Below the pieces are notes generated by a model. That model was not told the origin of the DNA and searched no databases. It saw only the letters and a program-made list of their open reading frames with translations. From positions 2,790,001-2,854,000 of the forward strand of contig NZ_LR026975.1 in the NCBI RefSeq assembly GCF_900603025.1: a DNA stretch of 64,000 nucleotides, written 5' to 3'. The position numbers and the translations under genes were made by a program. Position 1 is the first letter of the stretch. Each line of letters opens with the position of its first letter. This document shows positions 17,362 through 25,269 of the stretch, piece after piece. Source of the stretch: Mycolicibacterium hassiacum DSM 44199 (GTDB lineage: Bacteria > Actinomycetota > Actinomycetes > Mycobacteriales > Mycobacteriaceae).

Positions 17362-18450
17362 TCAGACACCCAGACCGAGAATGCGCGACGCGATGATGTT
17401 CTTCTGGATCTGCGAGGTGCCGCCCATCACGCTCTGCGCACGGCTGTACATGTAGGCACCGAACAGCTCTTCGTCGCCGGTGCCGACGGTGGCCAGTGCG
17501 GCGTGGCCGACGGACTGTTCGGTCCAGGTCATCAGCAGCTTGTCCAGCGATCCCTGCGGACCGTGGGTGATGCCGTCCAGTTGTTCGGACAACCTCCGGC
17601 GCACGTGCAGGCGCAGCATCTCGGTCTGCACCCAGGCCCAGGCGAGCTCCGGTGGCGGCGTGCCCTCGACACGGGCGGCCAGCTGGCGGACCAGCTTGCC
17701 GTACCGGGCCGAGAACCCCAGCGTGGACGGTTCCCGTTCGTGGCTGACCACGGTCATCGCCAGCTTCCAACCGTCGCCCGGCGCACCGACCATGTTCTCG
17801 GCGGGCACCCGGGCGCCGTCGAAGAGCACCTGGCCGAACTCCTTGGTCACCCCGCTGATCATCTTCAGCGGCCGCTGTTCGATCCCCGGCTGGTGCATCG
17901 AGATGATGAACGCCGAGATCCCTTTGTGTTTGGGAGCGTCCTTGTCGGTGCGCGCCAGCAGCAGACACCAGTCGGCCACATCGGAGTAGCTGGTCCAGAT
18001 CTTGTGGCCGTGGATGACGTACTCGTCGCCGTCGCGGGTCGCGGTGGTGGTCAGCGAGGCCAGGTCGGACCCGGCGCCGGGTTCGGAGAACCCCTGACAC
18101 CAACGCTCGGTGCCGTTGATCATGCCGGGCAGGAAGCGCTTCTGCAGTTCCTTGCTGCCGTGATGGCACAACCCGACCACCAGGTAGCCCAGGCTCGGCC
18201 GCGGCGGCGCGCCGGCCTTGGCGATCTCCTCGTCGACGATCACGTCGTAGACCGGCGGCAGATCCTGGCCGCCGTACTCCTTCGGCCACGACATGCCGAA
18301 GAACCCGGCCTCGTACAACGCCCGGTGCCACTCCCCCTGCTTGGCCCAGTACTCGTCCCCCGAGGTCGGGAACTTGCCCTTCTGTTGCTGCAGCCAGGCG
18401 CGCAGCCGCGCCCGGAAGGCGGCCTCCTCCGGTGAATCACGAAAGTCCAA
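17362..18450 (-). CDS. Acyl-CoA dehydrogenase, long (catalytic-type) subunit
   Basis: 362 residues. N-terminal helical domain (FRDSPEEAAFRARLRAWL), FAD/substrate block CQGFSEPGAGSDLASL near 120, KIWTSYSDVADWCLLLART near 150, and the C-terminal signature SVMGGTSQIQKNIIASRILGLG. The start is TTG 18450 with GGAGGAG 7 bases upstream, overlapping the preceding ACAD gene by 14 bases. The next-door shorter ACAD suggests an alpha2beta2 enzyme, as in mycobacterial steroid side-chain dehydrogenases (FadE28-FadE29 type). It would oxidise a CoA ester of a ring-derived acid. Confidence 0.87.
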   Translation of the reverse strand: MDFRDSPEEAAFRARLRAWLQQQKGKFPTSGDEYWAKQGEWHRALYEAGFFGMSWPKEYGGQDLPPVYDVIVDEEIAKAGAPPRPSLGYLVVGLCHHGSKELQKRFLPGMINGTERWCQGFSEPGAGSDLASLTTTATRDGDEYVIHGHKIWTSYSDVADWCLLLARTDKDAPKHKGISAFIISMHQPGIEQRPLKMISGVTKEFGQVLFDGARVPAENMVGAPGDGWKLAMTVVSHEREPSTLGFSARYGKLVRQLAARVEGTPPPELAWAWVQTEMLRLHVRRRLSEQLDGITHGPQGSLDKLLMTWTEQSVGHAALATVGTGDEELFGAYMYSRAQSVMGGTSQIQKNIIASRILGLGV

Positions 18451-19252
18451 TGGTCAACTCCTCCAGCTTCACCGGCCACAGTTCGGTGGCCGTCAGCACC
18501 CGGCGCAGGAACACGTGCGCCAGGCATTCCCAGGTGTTGCCGATTCCGCCGTGCACCTGAATGGCTGTCTCGCACACCGTCAACGCCGCCCGGGAGCAGT
18601 AGATCTTGGCGACCCGACCGGCCTCGATCGCCTCGTCCGGGGGCAGTTCGTCGACGGCCCAGGCGGCGTGCCGCGAGACGCTGATGGATCCCTCGATCAG
18701 CGCCAGGCTCTCGGCCAGCATGTGCGCGACGGCCTGATACGACCCGATCGGGGCGCCGTACTGCTCGCGCACCTTGGCGTAGTCGACGGCCAGCGCGTGC
18801 GCACCGCGCGCCGCGCCGACCAGATCCGCACAGGTGGTCGCCAGCGCCAGGGCCCGCCACCGCGCGGCGTCGGCCTCGGACAACTCGTCGAGCTCGGGCG
18901 GGAACTCCACCACATCGCGAACACTGCCGGTCAGGTCGACGGTGCGGCGCGGTTCGGTCGGCGCAGCGGGTGCGCGGCCGAGCCGGCGGGCCAGGTCGTC
19001 GGTCAGCACCGGGCCGATGAACGGCACGTCGACCAGGCCGCGCGCGAACTCCTCGGCGACGATGCACACCTCCACGCCCGAGGCGCCGTCGGAGCGCAGC
19101 CGACGGAATCCGGTGTCCTCGACCGCCTTCTCCAGCCGTTCGATGCGCGCCCGGTCCTCGAGCTCGGCCACCGAGCCGGGCCCGAGGTCGTCGGCGAGCT
19201 TGGCCGCCGCATCCCGCAGTTGTTGTTGTTCACTGGTCAGACGGACGTCCAC
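18437..19252 (-). CDS. Acyl-CoA dehydrogenase, short subunit
   Basis: 271 residues, shorter than standard ACADs (about 380). The central beta domain is reduced: between residues 100 and 130 there is only a brief stretch before the C-terminal helical domain (ARGAHALAVDYAKVREQYG, then AIQVHGGIGNTWECLAHVFLRR). VHGGIG is the conserved C-terminal block. This reduced form is typical of one partner of heteromeric alpha2beta2 acyl-CoA dehydrogenases. The start is GTG 19252, overlapping the ligase stop by 16 bases. It probably forms a complex with the 362-residue subunit encoded immediately downstream. Confidence 0.85.
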   Translation of the reverse strand: MDVRLTSEQQQLRDAAAKLADDLGPGSVAELEDRARIERLEKAVEDTGFRRLRSDGASGVEVCIVAEEFARGLVDVPFIGPVLTDDLARRLGRAPAAPTEPRRTVDLTGSVRDVVEFPPELDELSEADAARWRALALATTCADLVGAARGAHALAVDYAKVREQYGAPIGSYQAVAHMLAESLALIEGSISVSRHAAWAVDELPPDEAIEAGRVAKIYCSRAALTVCETAIQVHGGIGNTWECLAHVFLRRVLTATELWPVKLEELTIGLS

Positions 19253-20634
19253 AGACGCTCCTTGAGCACTCGACGCAATACCTTCCCCGACGGCAACCGC
19301 GGGATCTCGGACACGAACTCCACGCGGCTCGGTTTCTTGTACGACGCAAGAGATTCGGCGACCAGAGCGATCAGCTCATCGGCCTCGACCGGTCGGCACG
19401 CCTTGACCGCGGCCACCACGGCTTCGCCGTTGGCCGGGTCGGGGACGCCGAACACCGCGCAGTCCTCGACCGCCGGATGCCCGTGCAGCACGGCCTCGAC
19501 CTCGGCGGGCGCGATCTGGAATCCGCGTACCTTGATCATCTCCTTGCAGCGGTCGGTGATGCGCAGCCAGCCGTCGGCGTCCAGGTGGCCCACGTCGCCG
19601 GTGCGGTACCAGCCGTCGCAGAACGCCTGCGCGGTAGCCGAATCCGGCAGGTATCCGGCCATCACCGACGGTGAGCGGACCTGGATCTCGCCATCCTCCC
19701 CCGGGCCGAGTACCGCACCGGACTCCAACGACACCACCCGCACCTGCACCCCGGGCACCGGCCGGCCCACGGTGTCCAGGCGCGCGCCGTCGATGTCGTT
19801 GCACGAGATCACCGGCAGTTCGCTGGCACCGTAGGCGGTCACCCACTTCACCCCGGTGCGCTCGGTGACCGTGTGCGCGACGCTCTCGGTGACCGGGGTC
19901 GCGCACCACATGATGTAGCGCAGCGACGACAGGTCGTAGCGCTCCAGGTCGGGATGGGCGGCCAACGCCAAAGCGATAGGCGCGACGGCCATTTCGATCG
20001 TGATCCGGTCCGCCTCGATGTGCTTGAGCATCACGTCGATGTCGAACCGGCGGTGCAACCGGATCCCGGCCCCGGTCTCCAGGGCCATCACGATGTTGAG
20101 CAGGCCCAGGATGTGCGACGGCGGGGTCATGATCTGCATGCGGTCGCTCGACGTCAGCTGCAGTGCATCCCGCCAGTGCCGCACCGCCACGGCGAACGCC
20201 CCGTGGGTGTGGCGCACCGCCTTGGGCATGCCGGTGGTGCCCGAGCTGAACACGAACAGCGCGTCGTCCTCCGGCGCCGGCCGCGCCAGCGGGTGCGACC
20301 CGGAGTCGATCGGCTCGTCGAACGACAGCATCGGCATCAACTCGGCGAGCACGGGATGGTCGCCGACGGCATGCGCCGCCCCGGTCACGGCGAGCGCATG
20401 TTCGGCCTCGGCGCGCTTCCAGGCGGGGCTGAGCAGCACCGCTGCGGCGCCGAGGCCCCAGATGGCCCGCAGCGCGACGACGAACTCCGGGCGATTCGAC
20501 GACATCACGGCGACCCGATCGCCGGCGCGCACCCCGCGGGCGTGCAGTGCGGCGGCCATCGCGCCGGCCAGCGCGTCGAGCTGCGCCGGCGTGTACTCGC
20601 GGTCGTCGAATGCCAGCGCGGCAGGTTCAGTCAC
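19237..20634 (-). CDS. Acyl-CoA synthetase (AMP-forming), FadD-like
   Basis: 465 residues of the ANL superfamily. P-loop FVFSSGTTGMPKAVRHTH near residue 135, YGASELPV near 255, WYRTGDVGHLDADGW near 335, the hinge DRCKEMIKVRGFQIAP, and the terminal Lys in LPSGKVLRRVL. All motifs needed for adenylation and thioesterification are present. The protein is compact at the N-terminus. It activates a carboxylic acid to a CoA ester, feeding the two ACAD subunits below it in the operon. Start GTG 20634; the palindrome at 20694-20708 is 59 bases upstream. Confidence 0.87.
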   Translation of the reverse strand: MTEPAALAFDDREYTPAQLDALAGAMAAALHARGVRAGDRVAVMSSNRPEFVVALRAIWGLGAAAVLLSPAWKRAEAEHALAVTGAAHAVGDHPVLAELMPMLSFDEPIDSGSHPLARPAPEDDALFVFSSGTTGMPKAVRHTHGAFAVAVRHWRDALQLTSSDRMQIMTPPSHILGLLNIVMALETGAGIRLHRRFDIDVMLKHIEADRITIEMAVAPIALALAAHPDLERYDLSSLRYIMWCATPVTESVAHTVTERTGVKWVTAYGASELPVISCNDIDGARLDTVGRPVPGVQVRVVSLESGAVLGPGEDGEIQVRSPSVMAGYLPDSATAQAFCDGWYRTGDVGHLDADGWLRITDRCKEMIKVRGFQIAPAEVEAVLHGHPAVEDCAVFGVPDPANGEAVVAAVKACRPVEADELIALVAESLASYKKPSRVEFVSEIPRLPSGKVLRRVLKERLWTSV

Positions 20635-20693
20635 GCCCTGTCCTCACTCGCTGTCGATCATGGGGTCATTTCGAGAGGAGCGTATCACCTGTC

Positions 20694-20708
20694 GAGAATG
20701 CTATTCTC
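20694..20708. promoter_or_regulatory. Operator GAGAATNNNATTCTC, copy 3 (ligase operon/ferredoxin)
   Basis: GAGAATGCTATTCTC, a perfect 6-3-6 inverted repeat, sits between the divergent ligase (20634) and ferredoxin (20742) genes, 33 bases from the ferredoxin start. Arms are identical to copies 1 and 2. The following bases CAAATACC recall the AATACC end of the elements at 25270 and 25379. Confidence 0.7.
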
Positions 20709-20741
20709 CAAATACCAGAACCTATGTGCCAGGAGAGCTTG

Positions 20742-21056
20742 ATGTCGGCAGAACCGGCGCCGCCACCGGCGGAGAACGTTGGTGGACAGGTGACGATCGT
20801 GCTGGAGCGTAAGCGCGTCTCGGTGCCCCTGGTGCCCGGTGAGACCCTGCTGGAGAGCGCCCGGCGCGCCGGCCTGGCGCCCCCGTTCTCCTGCGAAGCG
20901 GGCAACTGCGGCACCTGCATGGGGAAGCTCATCGAGGGCCGGGCCACCATGCGCAACAACGACGCGCTCGAGGAGGAGGAGATCGCCGAGGGGTACATCC
21001 TCACCTGTCAGGCGGTACCGGACACCCCGACGGTCAGCGTCACCTACGACGAGTGA
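20742..21056 (+). CDS. [2Fe-2S] plant-type ferredoxin
   Basis: 104 residues. Cluster ligands are in CEAGNCGTCMGKL (C-x4-C-x2-C, residues about 49-57) with the fourth Cys in YILTCQAVP near 88. This is the fold used as the C-terminal domain of ring-hydroxylase reductases such as KshB, but here it stands alone. The start at ATG 20742 follows AGGAG with 6 bases between. It may pass electrons to an oxygenase of the pathway or to one of the LLM/P450 systems. It diverges from the ligase operon under the operator at 20694, and its 3' end overlaps the CoA-transferase 3' end by 13 bases. Confidence 0.87.
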   Translation: MSAEPAPPPAENVGGQVTIVLERKRVSVPLVPGETLLESARRAGLAPPFSCEAGNCGTCMGKLIEGRATMRNNDALEEEEIAEGYILTCQAVPDTPTVSVTYDE

Positions 21057-22099
21057 GCCACGATGTCGCCGTGCTCGTCGACGGCCGGCGGCGGACGGTA
21101 GGCCGGTGAGTAGCCTTCGACGCGAATCGGGCTGCCCACCAGCCGGTAGTCGCCCGCGTCGACGATCACCTCGGGCGTGGCCTCCAGCGCCTGCGGCAGG
21201 GTGCGCACCGCCGCCACCGGGATACCTAGCGGTTTGAGCCGCGCCTCCCAGTTCGCCGCGGTGTCGGTGGCCAGCACCTTCGACACCACCGCGAGCACCT
21301 CGTCGCGTTTTTCCGCGCGTTCGGCCATCGTCGGGAAGCCGTCGATCCCGGCCTCGGCGCAGAACGCGCGCCAGAACGCGTCGTGGGTGATGAACAGCGC
21401 CAGATATCCGTCCGCGGTGTCGAACAGTTGGGCCGGAACGTAGTACGAGTGCGCGCCGAACGGATAGCGCTTCGGTTCGACCCCGTCGTTGAGGTAGGCC
21501 GCGGCCTTGTAGTTCAACTGCGACAGCATCACGTCGCGCAGGCACACGTCGACCTGACCGCCGCGCCCGGACACGATCTGAGCGAGCAGCCCCAGCGCCG
21601 CCGCCAGACCCGTCGAGTTGTCCGCCGAGGAGTAGCCCGGCAGCGTCGGCGGATCCTCGGGGTTGCCGGTCATCGCCGCCACCCCGGTGGCGGCCTGGAT
21701 GACGTAGTCGAACGCCGGATCGTCGCCACCTTCGAGCCCGAAACCCGTCATCGCCACGCACACGATGCGCTCGTTGTAGCGCCGCAGCGACTCGTAGGTC
21801 AGGCCCAGCTTCTTGATCGCCGACGGCTTCATATTCACCAGCAGCGCATGGGATTTCGCCACCAGTTCGCCCAACCGCTCACGCCCCTCGTCGGAGCGCA
21901 GATCCAGCACGACGCTCTTCTTGTTGCGGTTCAGGCTGGCGAAGTAGCTGTCGCCGACCTGCCGCGAGATCTCGCCGCCGGGCGGCTCGATCTTGATGAC
22001 CTCGGCTCCGAGGTCGGCGAGCAGCATGGTGGCATACGGTCCCGCAAGCATCACGCCGACCTCGAGGATGCGAATCCCCGCCAACGGCCCGGCACTCAT
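21044..22099 (-). CDS. Family III CoA-transferase (CaiB/BaiF)
   Basis: 351 residues. N-terminal GIRILEVGVMLAGPYATMLLADLGAEVIKIE, then SLNRNKKSVVLDL, MTGFG, and YSSADNSTGLAAALGLLAQ, where the Asp of SADNSTG aligns with the catalytic Asp of formyl-CoA transferase. It moves CoA between carboxylates without ATP. I choose ATG 22099 (MSAGPLAG), preceded by GGGAGA; 43 further codons upstream are open but are made of a DNA repeat (DERLREE-type sequence) and are not part of the fold. It is the last gene of the mutase operon and ends in TAG overlapping the ferredoxin end. Confidence 0.86.
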   Translation of the reverse strand: MSAGPLAGIRILEVGVMLAGPYATMLLADLGAEVIKIEPPGGEISRQVGDSYFASLNRNKKSVVLDLRSDEGRERLGELVAKSHALLVNMKPSAIKKLGLTYESLRRYNERIVCVAMTGFGLEGGDDPAFDYVIQAATGVAAMTGNPEDPPTLPGYSSADNSTGLAAALGLLAQIVSGRGGQVDVCLRDVMLSQLNYKAAAYLNDGVEPKRYPFGAHSYYVPAQLFDTADGYLALFITHDAFWRAFCAEAGIDGFPTMAERAEKRDEVLAVVSKVLATDTAANWEARLKPLGIPVAAVRTLPQALEATPEVIVDAGDYRLVGSPIRVEGYSPAYRPPPAVDEHGDIVAHSS

Positions 22100-22152
22100 A
22101 GGCGTCTCCCGCTCGTCATCGGGTGTCCATGCTAGTGGGGGCTGTTCGCGCC

Positions 22153-22238
22153 CTTCGCGCAAGCGCTCATCGGCGCTAGTCGGCTCTTCGCGCAAGCGCT
22201 CATCGCAGCCCTTCTGCTCTTCGCGCAAGCGCTCATCG
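22153..22238 (-). repeat. Three direct repeats of a 20-bp unit, exact 33-bp period
   Basis: The unit CTTCGCGCAAGCGCTCATCG occurs at 22153-22172, 22186-22205 and 22219-22238, each start exactly 33 bases after the last. The 13-base spacers differ. Read on the minus strand, the last copy carries the end of the LLM gene: its CGATGA contains the final Arg codon and the TGA. The core GCGCAAGCGC is nearly self-complementary. It lies between the LLM and CoA-transferase genes of one operon. Confidence 0.8.
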
Positions 22239-23189
22239 CAATTCCGCCGCCAGTTGTGCGATCACCTCACGCGTGCGGTACTTCGACGCGACCAACTCGT
22301 CGCGGGTCTCCCCGATCGGCAGCAGTCGCACCGACAGATCGGTCACGCCGGCGTCGGCGAACCGGCGGAACCGCGCCAGAATCGCCTCCTCATCCCCCGC
22401 CGCGCACAGGTCACCGACGTTGCGCGCATCCCCGCGCTCCAGCAGCCGCTGATAGTTCGGCGAGGTCTCCGCCTCGGCGAGGATCCGGTTGGCACGCTCC
22501 TTGGCGGCCTCGACCTCGGAATTGGCGCATAGACACACCGGGATCCCCGCGACAATGCGCGGCGCCGGGCGTCCGGCGTTCTCCGCGGCCTTGGTGATCC
22601 GCGGCGCGATGTGCTCGCTGATCGCCCGCTCATCGGCCATCCACAGCACCGTGCCGTCGGCCATCTCACCGGCGATCCGCAACATCACCGGACCGAGCGC
22701 GGCGACCAGCACGGGCAGCGGCTTCTCCGCACCCAGCACCGTCGGGTTGTGCACGGTGAAGGTGTCGTTCTCCACGTCGACGTCGCCCGGACCGGCCAGC
22801 GCGGCGTTGAGCACCTCAAGATAATCACGGGTGTAGGCGGCGGGCTTATCGTACGGCAGGCCCAGCATGTCGCGGATGATCCAGTGATGCGACGGCCCCA
22901 CCCCGAGCGCGAGCCGTCCCCCGACCCCGGCGTGAATCGACAACGCCTGGCGCGCCAGCGCAATCGGATGCTGGGCCTGTAACGGCACCACCGCGGTTCC
23001 CAGTTCGATCCGCTGGGTGCGGGTGCCCATCAGCGTCACCATGGTCAGGCAGTCGAAGTCGTTGGGCACCTGCGGCATCCACGCGGTGTCCAGCCCCGCG
23101 CCCTCGGCCCATTCGATGTCGTCGAGCAACTTCTTGACCTTGCGGCTCATATCGCCGCGTTCGGCCCCGATCATCACACCGAGCCGCAT
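22233..23189 (-). CDS. LLM-class F420-dependent oxidoreductase
   Basis: 318 residues, luciferase-like TIM barrel. Blocks: MRLGVMIGAERG, DTAWMPQV near 37, RIELGTAVVPLQAQHPIALARQALS near 65, GRLALGVGPSHHWI near 95, and LVAALGPVMLRIAGEMADG near 165. This pattern is the mycobacterial F420-dependent subgroup annotated near CoA-ester genes. It probably reduces or oxidises a CoA-bound or ring intermediate. Start ATG 23189 follows GAGGGA. Second-to-last gene of the mutase operon; its stop codon lies inside the third copy of the 33-bp-period repeat. Confidence 0.84.
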   Translation of the reverse strand: MRLGVMIGAERGDMSRKVKKLLDDIEWAEGAGLDTAWMPQVPNDFDCLTMVTLMGTRTQRIELGTAVVPLQAQHPIALARQALSIHAGVGGRLALGVGPSHHWIIRDMLGLPYDKPAAYTRDYLEVLNAALAGPGDVDVENDTFTVHNPTVLGAEKPLPVLVAALGPVMLRIAGEMADGTVLWMADERAISEHIAPRITKAAENAGRPAPRIVAGIPVCLCANSEVEAAKERANRILAEAETSPNYQRLLERGDARNVGDLCAAGDEEAILARFRRFADAGVTDLSVRLLPIGETRDELVASKYRTREVIAQLAAELR

Positions 23190-23235
23190 GTGTCCCTCTT
23201 CCCGTAGTGACTGATCCCGACGACCGGCACGATGG

Positions 23236-23679
23236 TCATTCGGCGGCCCGCGCCGATGTCAGCTTGCGCACCTCCTCGACCAGCACATCGAGCTGGGTGC
23301 CGGTCGGAAACACCGCTGCCGCGCCGATCTCGAGGAGCTTGGGTACATCGCCCTGTGGGATGGTGCCGCCCACCACCACCGCGATGTCGCCGGCGTCGGC
23401 CGCCCACAACGCGTCGATGGTGCGTTTGGTCAGCGCCAGATGCGCCCCCGACAGAATCGAAAGGCCAACCAGCGCAACGTCTTCCTGCAGCGCGATGGAC
23501 ACGATGTCCTCGATCCGCTGGCGGATTCCGGTATATATGACCTCGAAGCCGGCGTCGCGCAGCGTGCGCGCGACGATCTTGGCGCCGCGGTCGTGCCCGT
23601 CGAGGCCGGGCTTGGCAACCAGCACCCGGACCGGCGCTGCTTCGTTGACCGATGCGTCGTTGATTGAGGGCTCTGCCAT
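23236..23679 (-). CDS. B12-binding small subunit of acyl-CoA mutase
   Basis: 147 residues forming a cobalamin-binding domain: PVRVLVAKPGLDGHDRGAK carries the DxHxxG motif whose His replaces the lower ligand of cobalt, followed by GIRQRIEDIVSIAL, LSILSGAHLALT and VVVGGTIPQGD. In most mycobacterial methylmalonyl-CoA mutases this domain is fused to the barrel; here it is a separate chain, as in isobutyryl-CoA and 2-hydroxyisobutyryl-CoA mutases. Its ATG shares one base with the TGA of the large subunit (TGATG), so the two chains are made together. Confidence 0.9.
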   Translation of the reverse strand: MAEPSINDASVNEAAPVRVLVAKPGLDGHDRGAKIVARTLRDAGFEVIYTGIRQRIEDIVSIALQEDVALVGLSILSGAHLALTKRTIDALWAADAGDIAVVVGGTIPQGDVPKLLEIGAAAVFPTGTQLDVLVEEVRKLTSARAAE

Positions 23680-25256
23680 CAGAACACCACCGGCTGCTGG
23701 AACTCGCCCCACACCTTCTTGAGGGCGTTGACCATCTCGCCCACGGTGCAGTAGGCGTTGGCGCAATCGATCAGGTAAGGCATGAGATTGTCCGTTCCCT
23801 CCGCTGCCCGCGACAACGCCGCCAGGCCGGCCGCGACCGCCGCGGAGTCGCGATCCGCCTTGACCTTCGACAGCCGCTTCAGCTGCAGGTCACGCCCTTC
23901 GGCGTCCAACTCGTAGGTGGCGATCTCGGGCGGCGGCTCGTCGACGACGAACTTGTTCACGCCGACCACCGGACGGGCGCCCGACTCGATCTCCTGGTGC
24001 AGTTTGTAGGCCTCGTCAGCGATCAACCGCTGCAGATAACCGTCCTCGATGCAACGCACCATGCCGCCCCGGGCCTCCAGGTCGGCCATGATCTCGATGA
24101 TCTTCTCCTCGGTGGCGTCGGTGAGTGCCTCGACGAAGTACGACCCGCCGAGCGGATCGGCCACCTTGGCCACCCCGGTCTCGTAGGCCAGGATCTGCTG
24201 GGTGCGCAGCGCCAGCGTCGCCGACTCCTCGCTGGGCAGCGCGAACGGCTCGTCCCAGGCGGCGGTGAACATCGACTGCACCCCGCCGAGCACCGACGCC
24301 AGCGCCTCGTAGGCCACCCGGATCAGGTTGTTCTGTGCCTGCGGCGCGTACAGCGACGCCCCGCCGGACACACAGCCGAATCGGAACATCGCGGCCTTGT
24401 CGGCCTTGGCGCCGTAGCGTTCCCGCACGATCGTCGCCCACCGGCGCCGCCCGGCCCGGTACTTGGCGATCTCCTCGAAGAAGTCGCCGTGCGTATAGAA
24501 GAAGAACGAGATCTGCGGCGCGAACTGGTCGATGGTCATCCGGCCGCGCTCGATGACGGTGTCGCAGTAGGTGACCCCGTCGGCGAGGGTGAACGCCATC
24601 TCCTGCACCGCGTTGGCGCCGGCGTCGCGGAAGTGCGCCCCGGCCACCGAGATCGCGTTGAACTTCGGCACCTGCTCGGCGCAGAACTCGATGGTGTCCG
24701 CGATCAGCCGCAGCGACGGCTCCGGCGGCCAGATCCAGGTACCGCGTGAGGCGTACTCCTTGAGGATGTCGTTCTGAATGGTGCCGGTGAGCTTGGCCCG
24801 CGGCACCCCGGTCTTCTCCGCGGCGGCGATATAGAAGGCCAGCAGGATCGCCGCGGTGCCGTTGATGGTGAAGCTGGTGCTGATCCGGTCCAGCGGAATG
24901 CCGTCGAACAGGATCTCGACGTCGGCCAGGGTATCGATGGCCACCCCGACGCGGCCCACCTCCTCCCCGAACTCCGGGTCGTCGGAGTCGTAGCCGCACT
25001 GGGTGGGCAGGTCCAGCGCCACCGACAGGCCGGTGCCGCCCTGCTCGAGCAGATAGCGGTAGCGGCGGTTGGACTCCTCGGGCGTGCCGAAGCCGGAGTA
25101 CTGCCGGAACGTCCACAGCTTGCCGCGGTAACCGCTGGCGAAGTTGCCCCGGGTGAACGGATAGGTGCCCGGGGGCGGCGGATCACTGGCCCGGTCCTCT
25201 GGTCCGTAGCTGACCTTCAGCGGGATGCCGGACGGGGTCTGAACAGGCTCGGTCAT
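23679..25256 (-). CDS. Acyl-CoA mutase large subunit, methylmalonyl-CoA mutase family
   Basis: 525 residues: the substrate-binding TIM barrel of adenosylcobalamin-dependent mutases (YPFTRGNF, LWTFRQYSGFGT, LSVALDLPTQ, TIQNDILKEY, FRFGCVSGGASLY). Tyr53, Arg171 and His208 have the same spacing (118 and 155) as Tyr89, Arg207 and His244 of P. shermanii methylmalonyl-CoA mutase, and Tyr/Arg hold the substrate carboxylate. Isobutyryl-CoA mutase has Phe/Gln and 2-hydroxyisobutyryl-CoA mutase Ile/Asp instead. So a carboxyacyl-CoA such as methylmalonyl-CoA or a substituted homologue is expected. First gene of the operon mutase-B12 subunit-LLM-CoA transferase; ATG 25256. Confidence 0.9.
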   Translation of the reverse strand: MTEPVQTPSGIPLKVSYGPEDRASDPPPPGTYPFTRGNFASGYRGKLWTFRQYSGFGTPEESNRRYRYLLEQGGTGLSVALDLPTQCGYDSDDPEFGEEVGRVGVAIDTLADVEILFDGIPLDRISTSFTINGTAAILLAFYIAAAEKTGVPRAKLTGTIQNDILKEYASRGTWIWPPEPSLRLIADTIEFCAEQVPKFNAISVAGAHFRDAGANAVQEMAFTLADGVTYCDTVIERGRMTIDQFAPQISFFFYTHGDFFEEIAKYRAGRRRWATIVRERYGAKADKAAMFRFGCVSGGASLYAPQAQNNLIRVAYEALASVLGGVQSMFTAAWDEPFALPSEESATLALRTQQILAYETGVAKVADPLGGSYFVEALTDATEEKIIEIMADLEARGGMVRCIEDGYLQRLIADEAYKLHQEIESGARPVVGVNKFVVDEPPPEIATYELDAEGRDLQLKRLSKVKADRDSAAVAAGLAALSRAAEGTDNLMPYLIDCANAYCTVGEMVNALKKVWGEFQQPVVF

Positions 25257-25269
25257 CAGTCGATAACGT

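Noticed and set aside
17380..17400. Further GAGAAT operator copy inside the acyl-CoA dehydrogenase gene
   Set aside because: Only one arm is present, within coding sequence near the stop; there is no inverted second arm.
22100..22228. N-terminal extension of the CoA-transferase to 22228
   Set aside because: The extra 43 codons are encoded by the 33-bp-period repeat and precede a good Shine-Dalgarno site and a family-like start at 22099.
22153..22238. CRISPR-like array (three repeats, regular spacing)
   Set aside because: Spacers are only 13 bases, there are three units, no cas genes are nearby, and one unit includes a stop codon of a real gene.
23679..25256. Identification of the mutase as isobutyryl-CoA or 2-hydroxyisobutyryl-CoA mutase
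   Set aside because: The split architecture suggests them, but the pocket has Tyr53 and Arg171 as in methylmalonyl-CoA mutase, not Phe/Gln or Ile/Asp.
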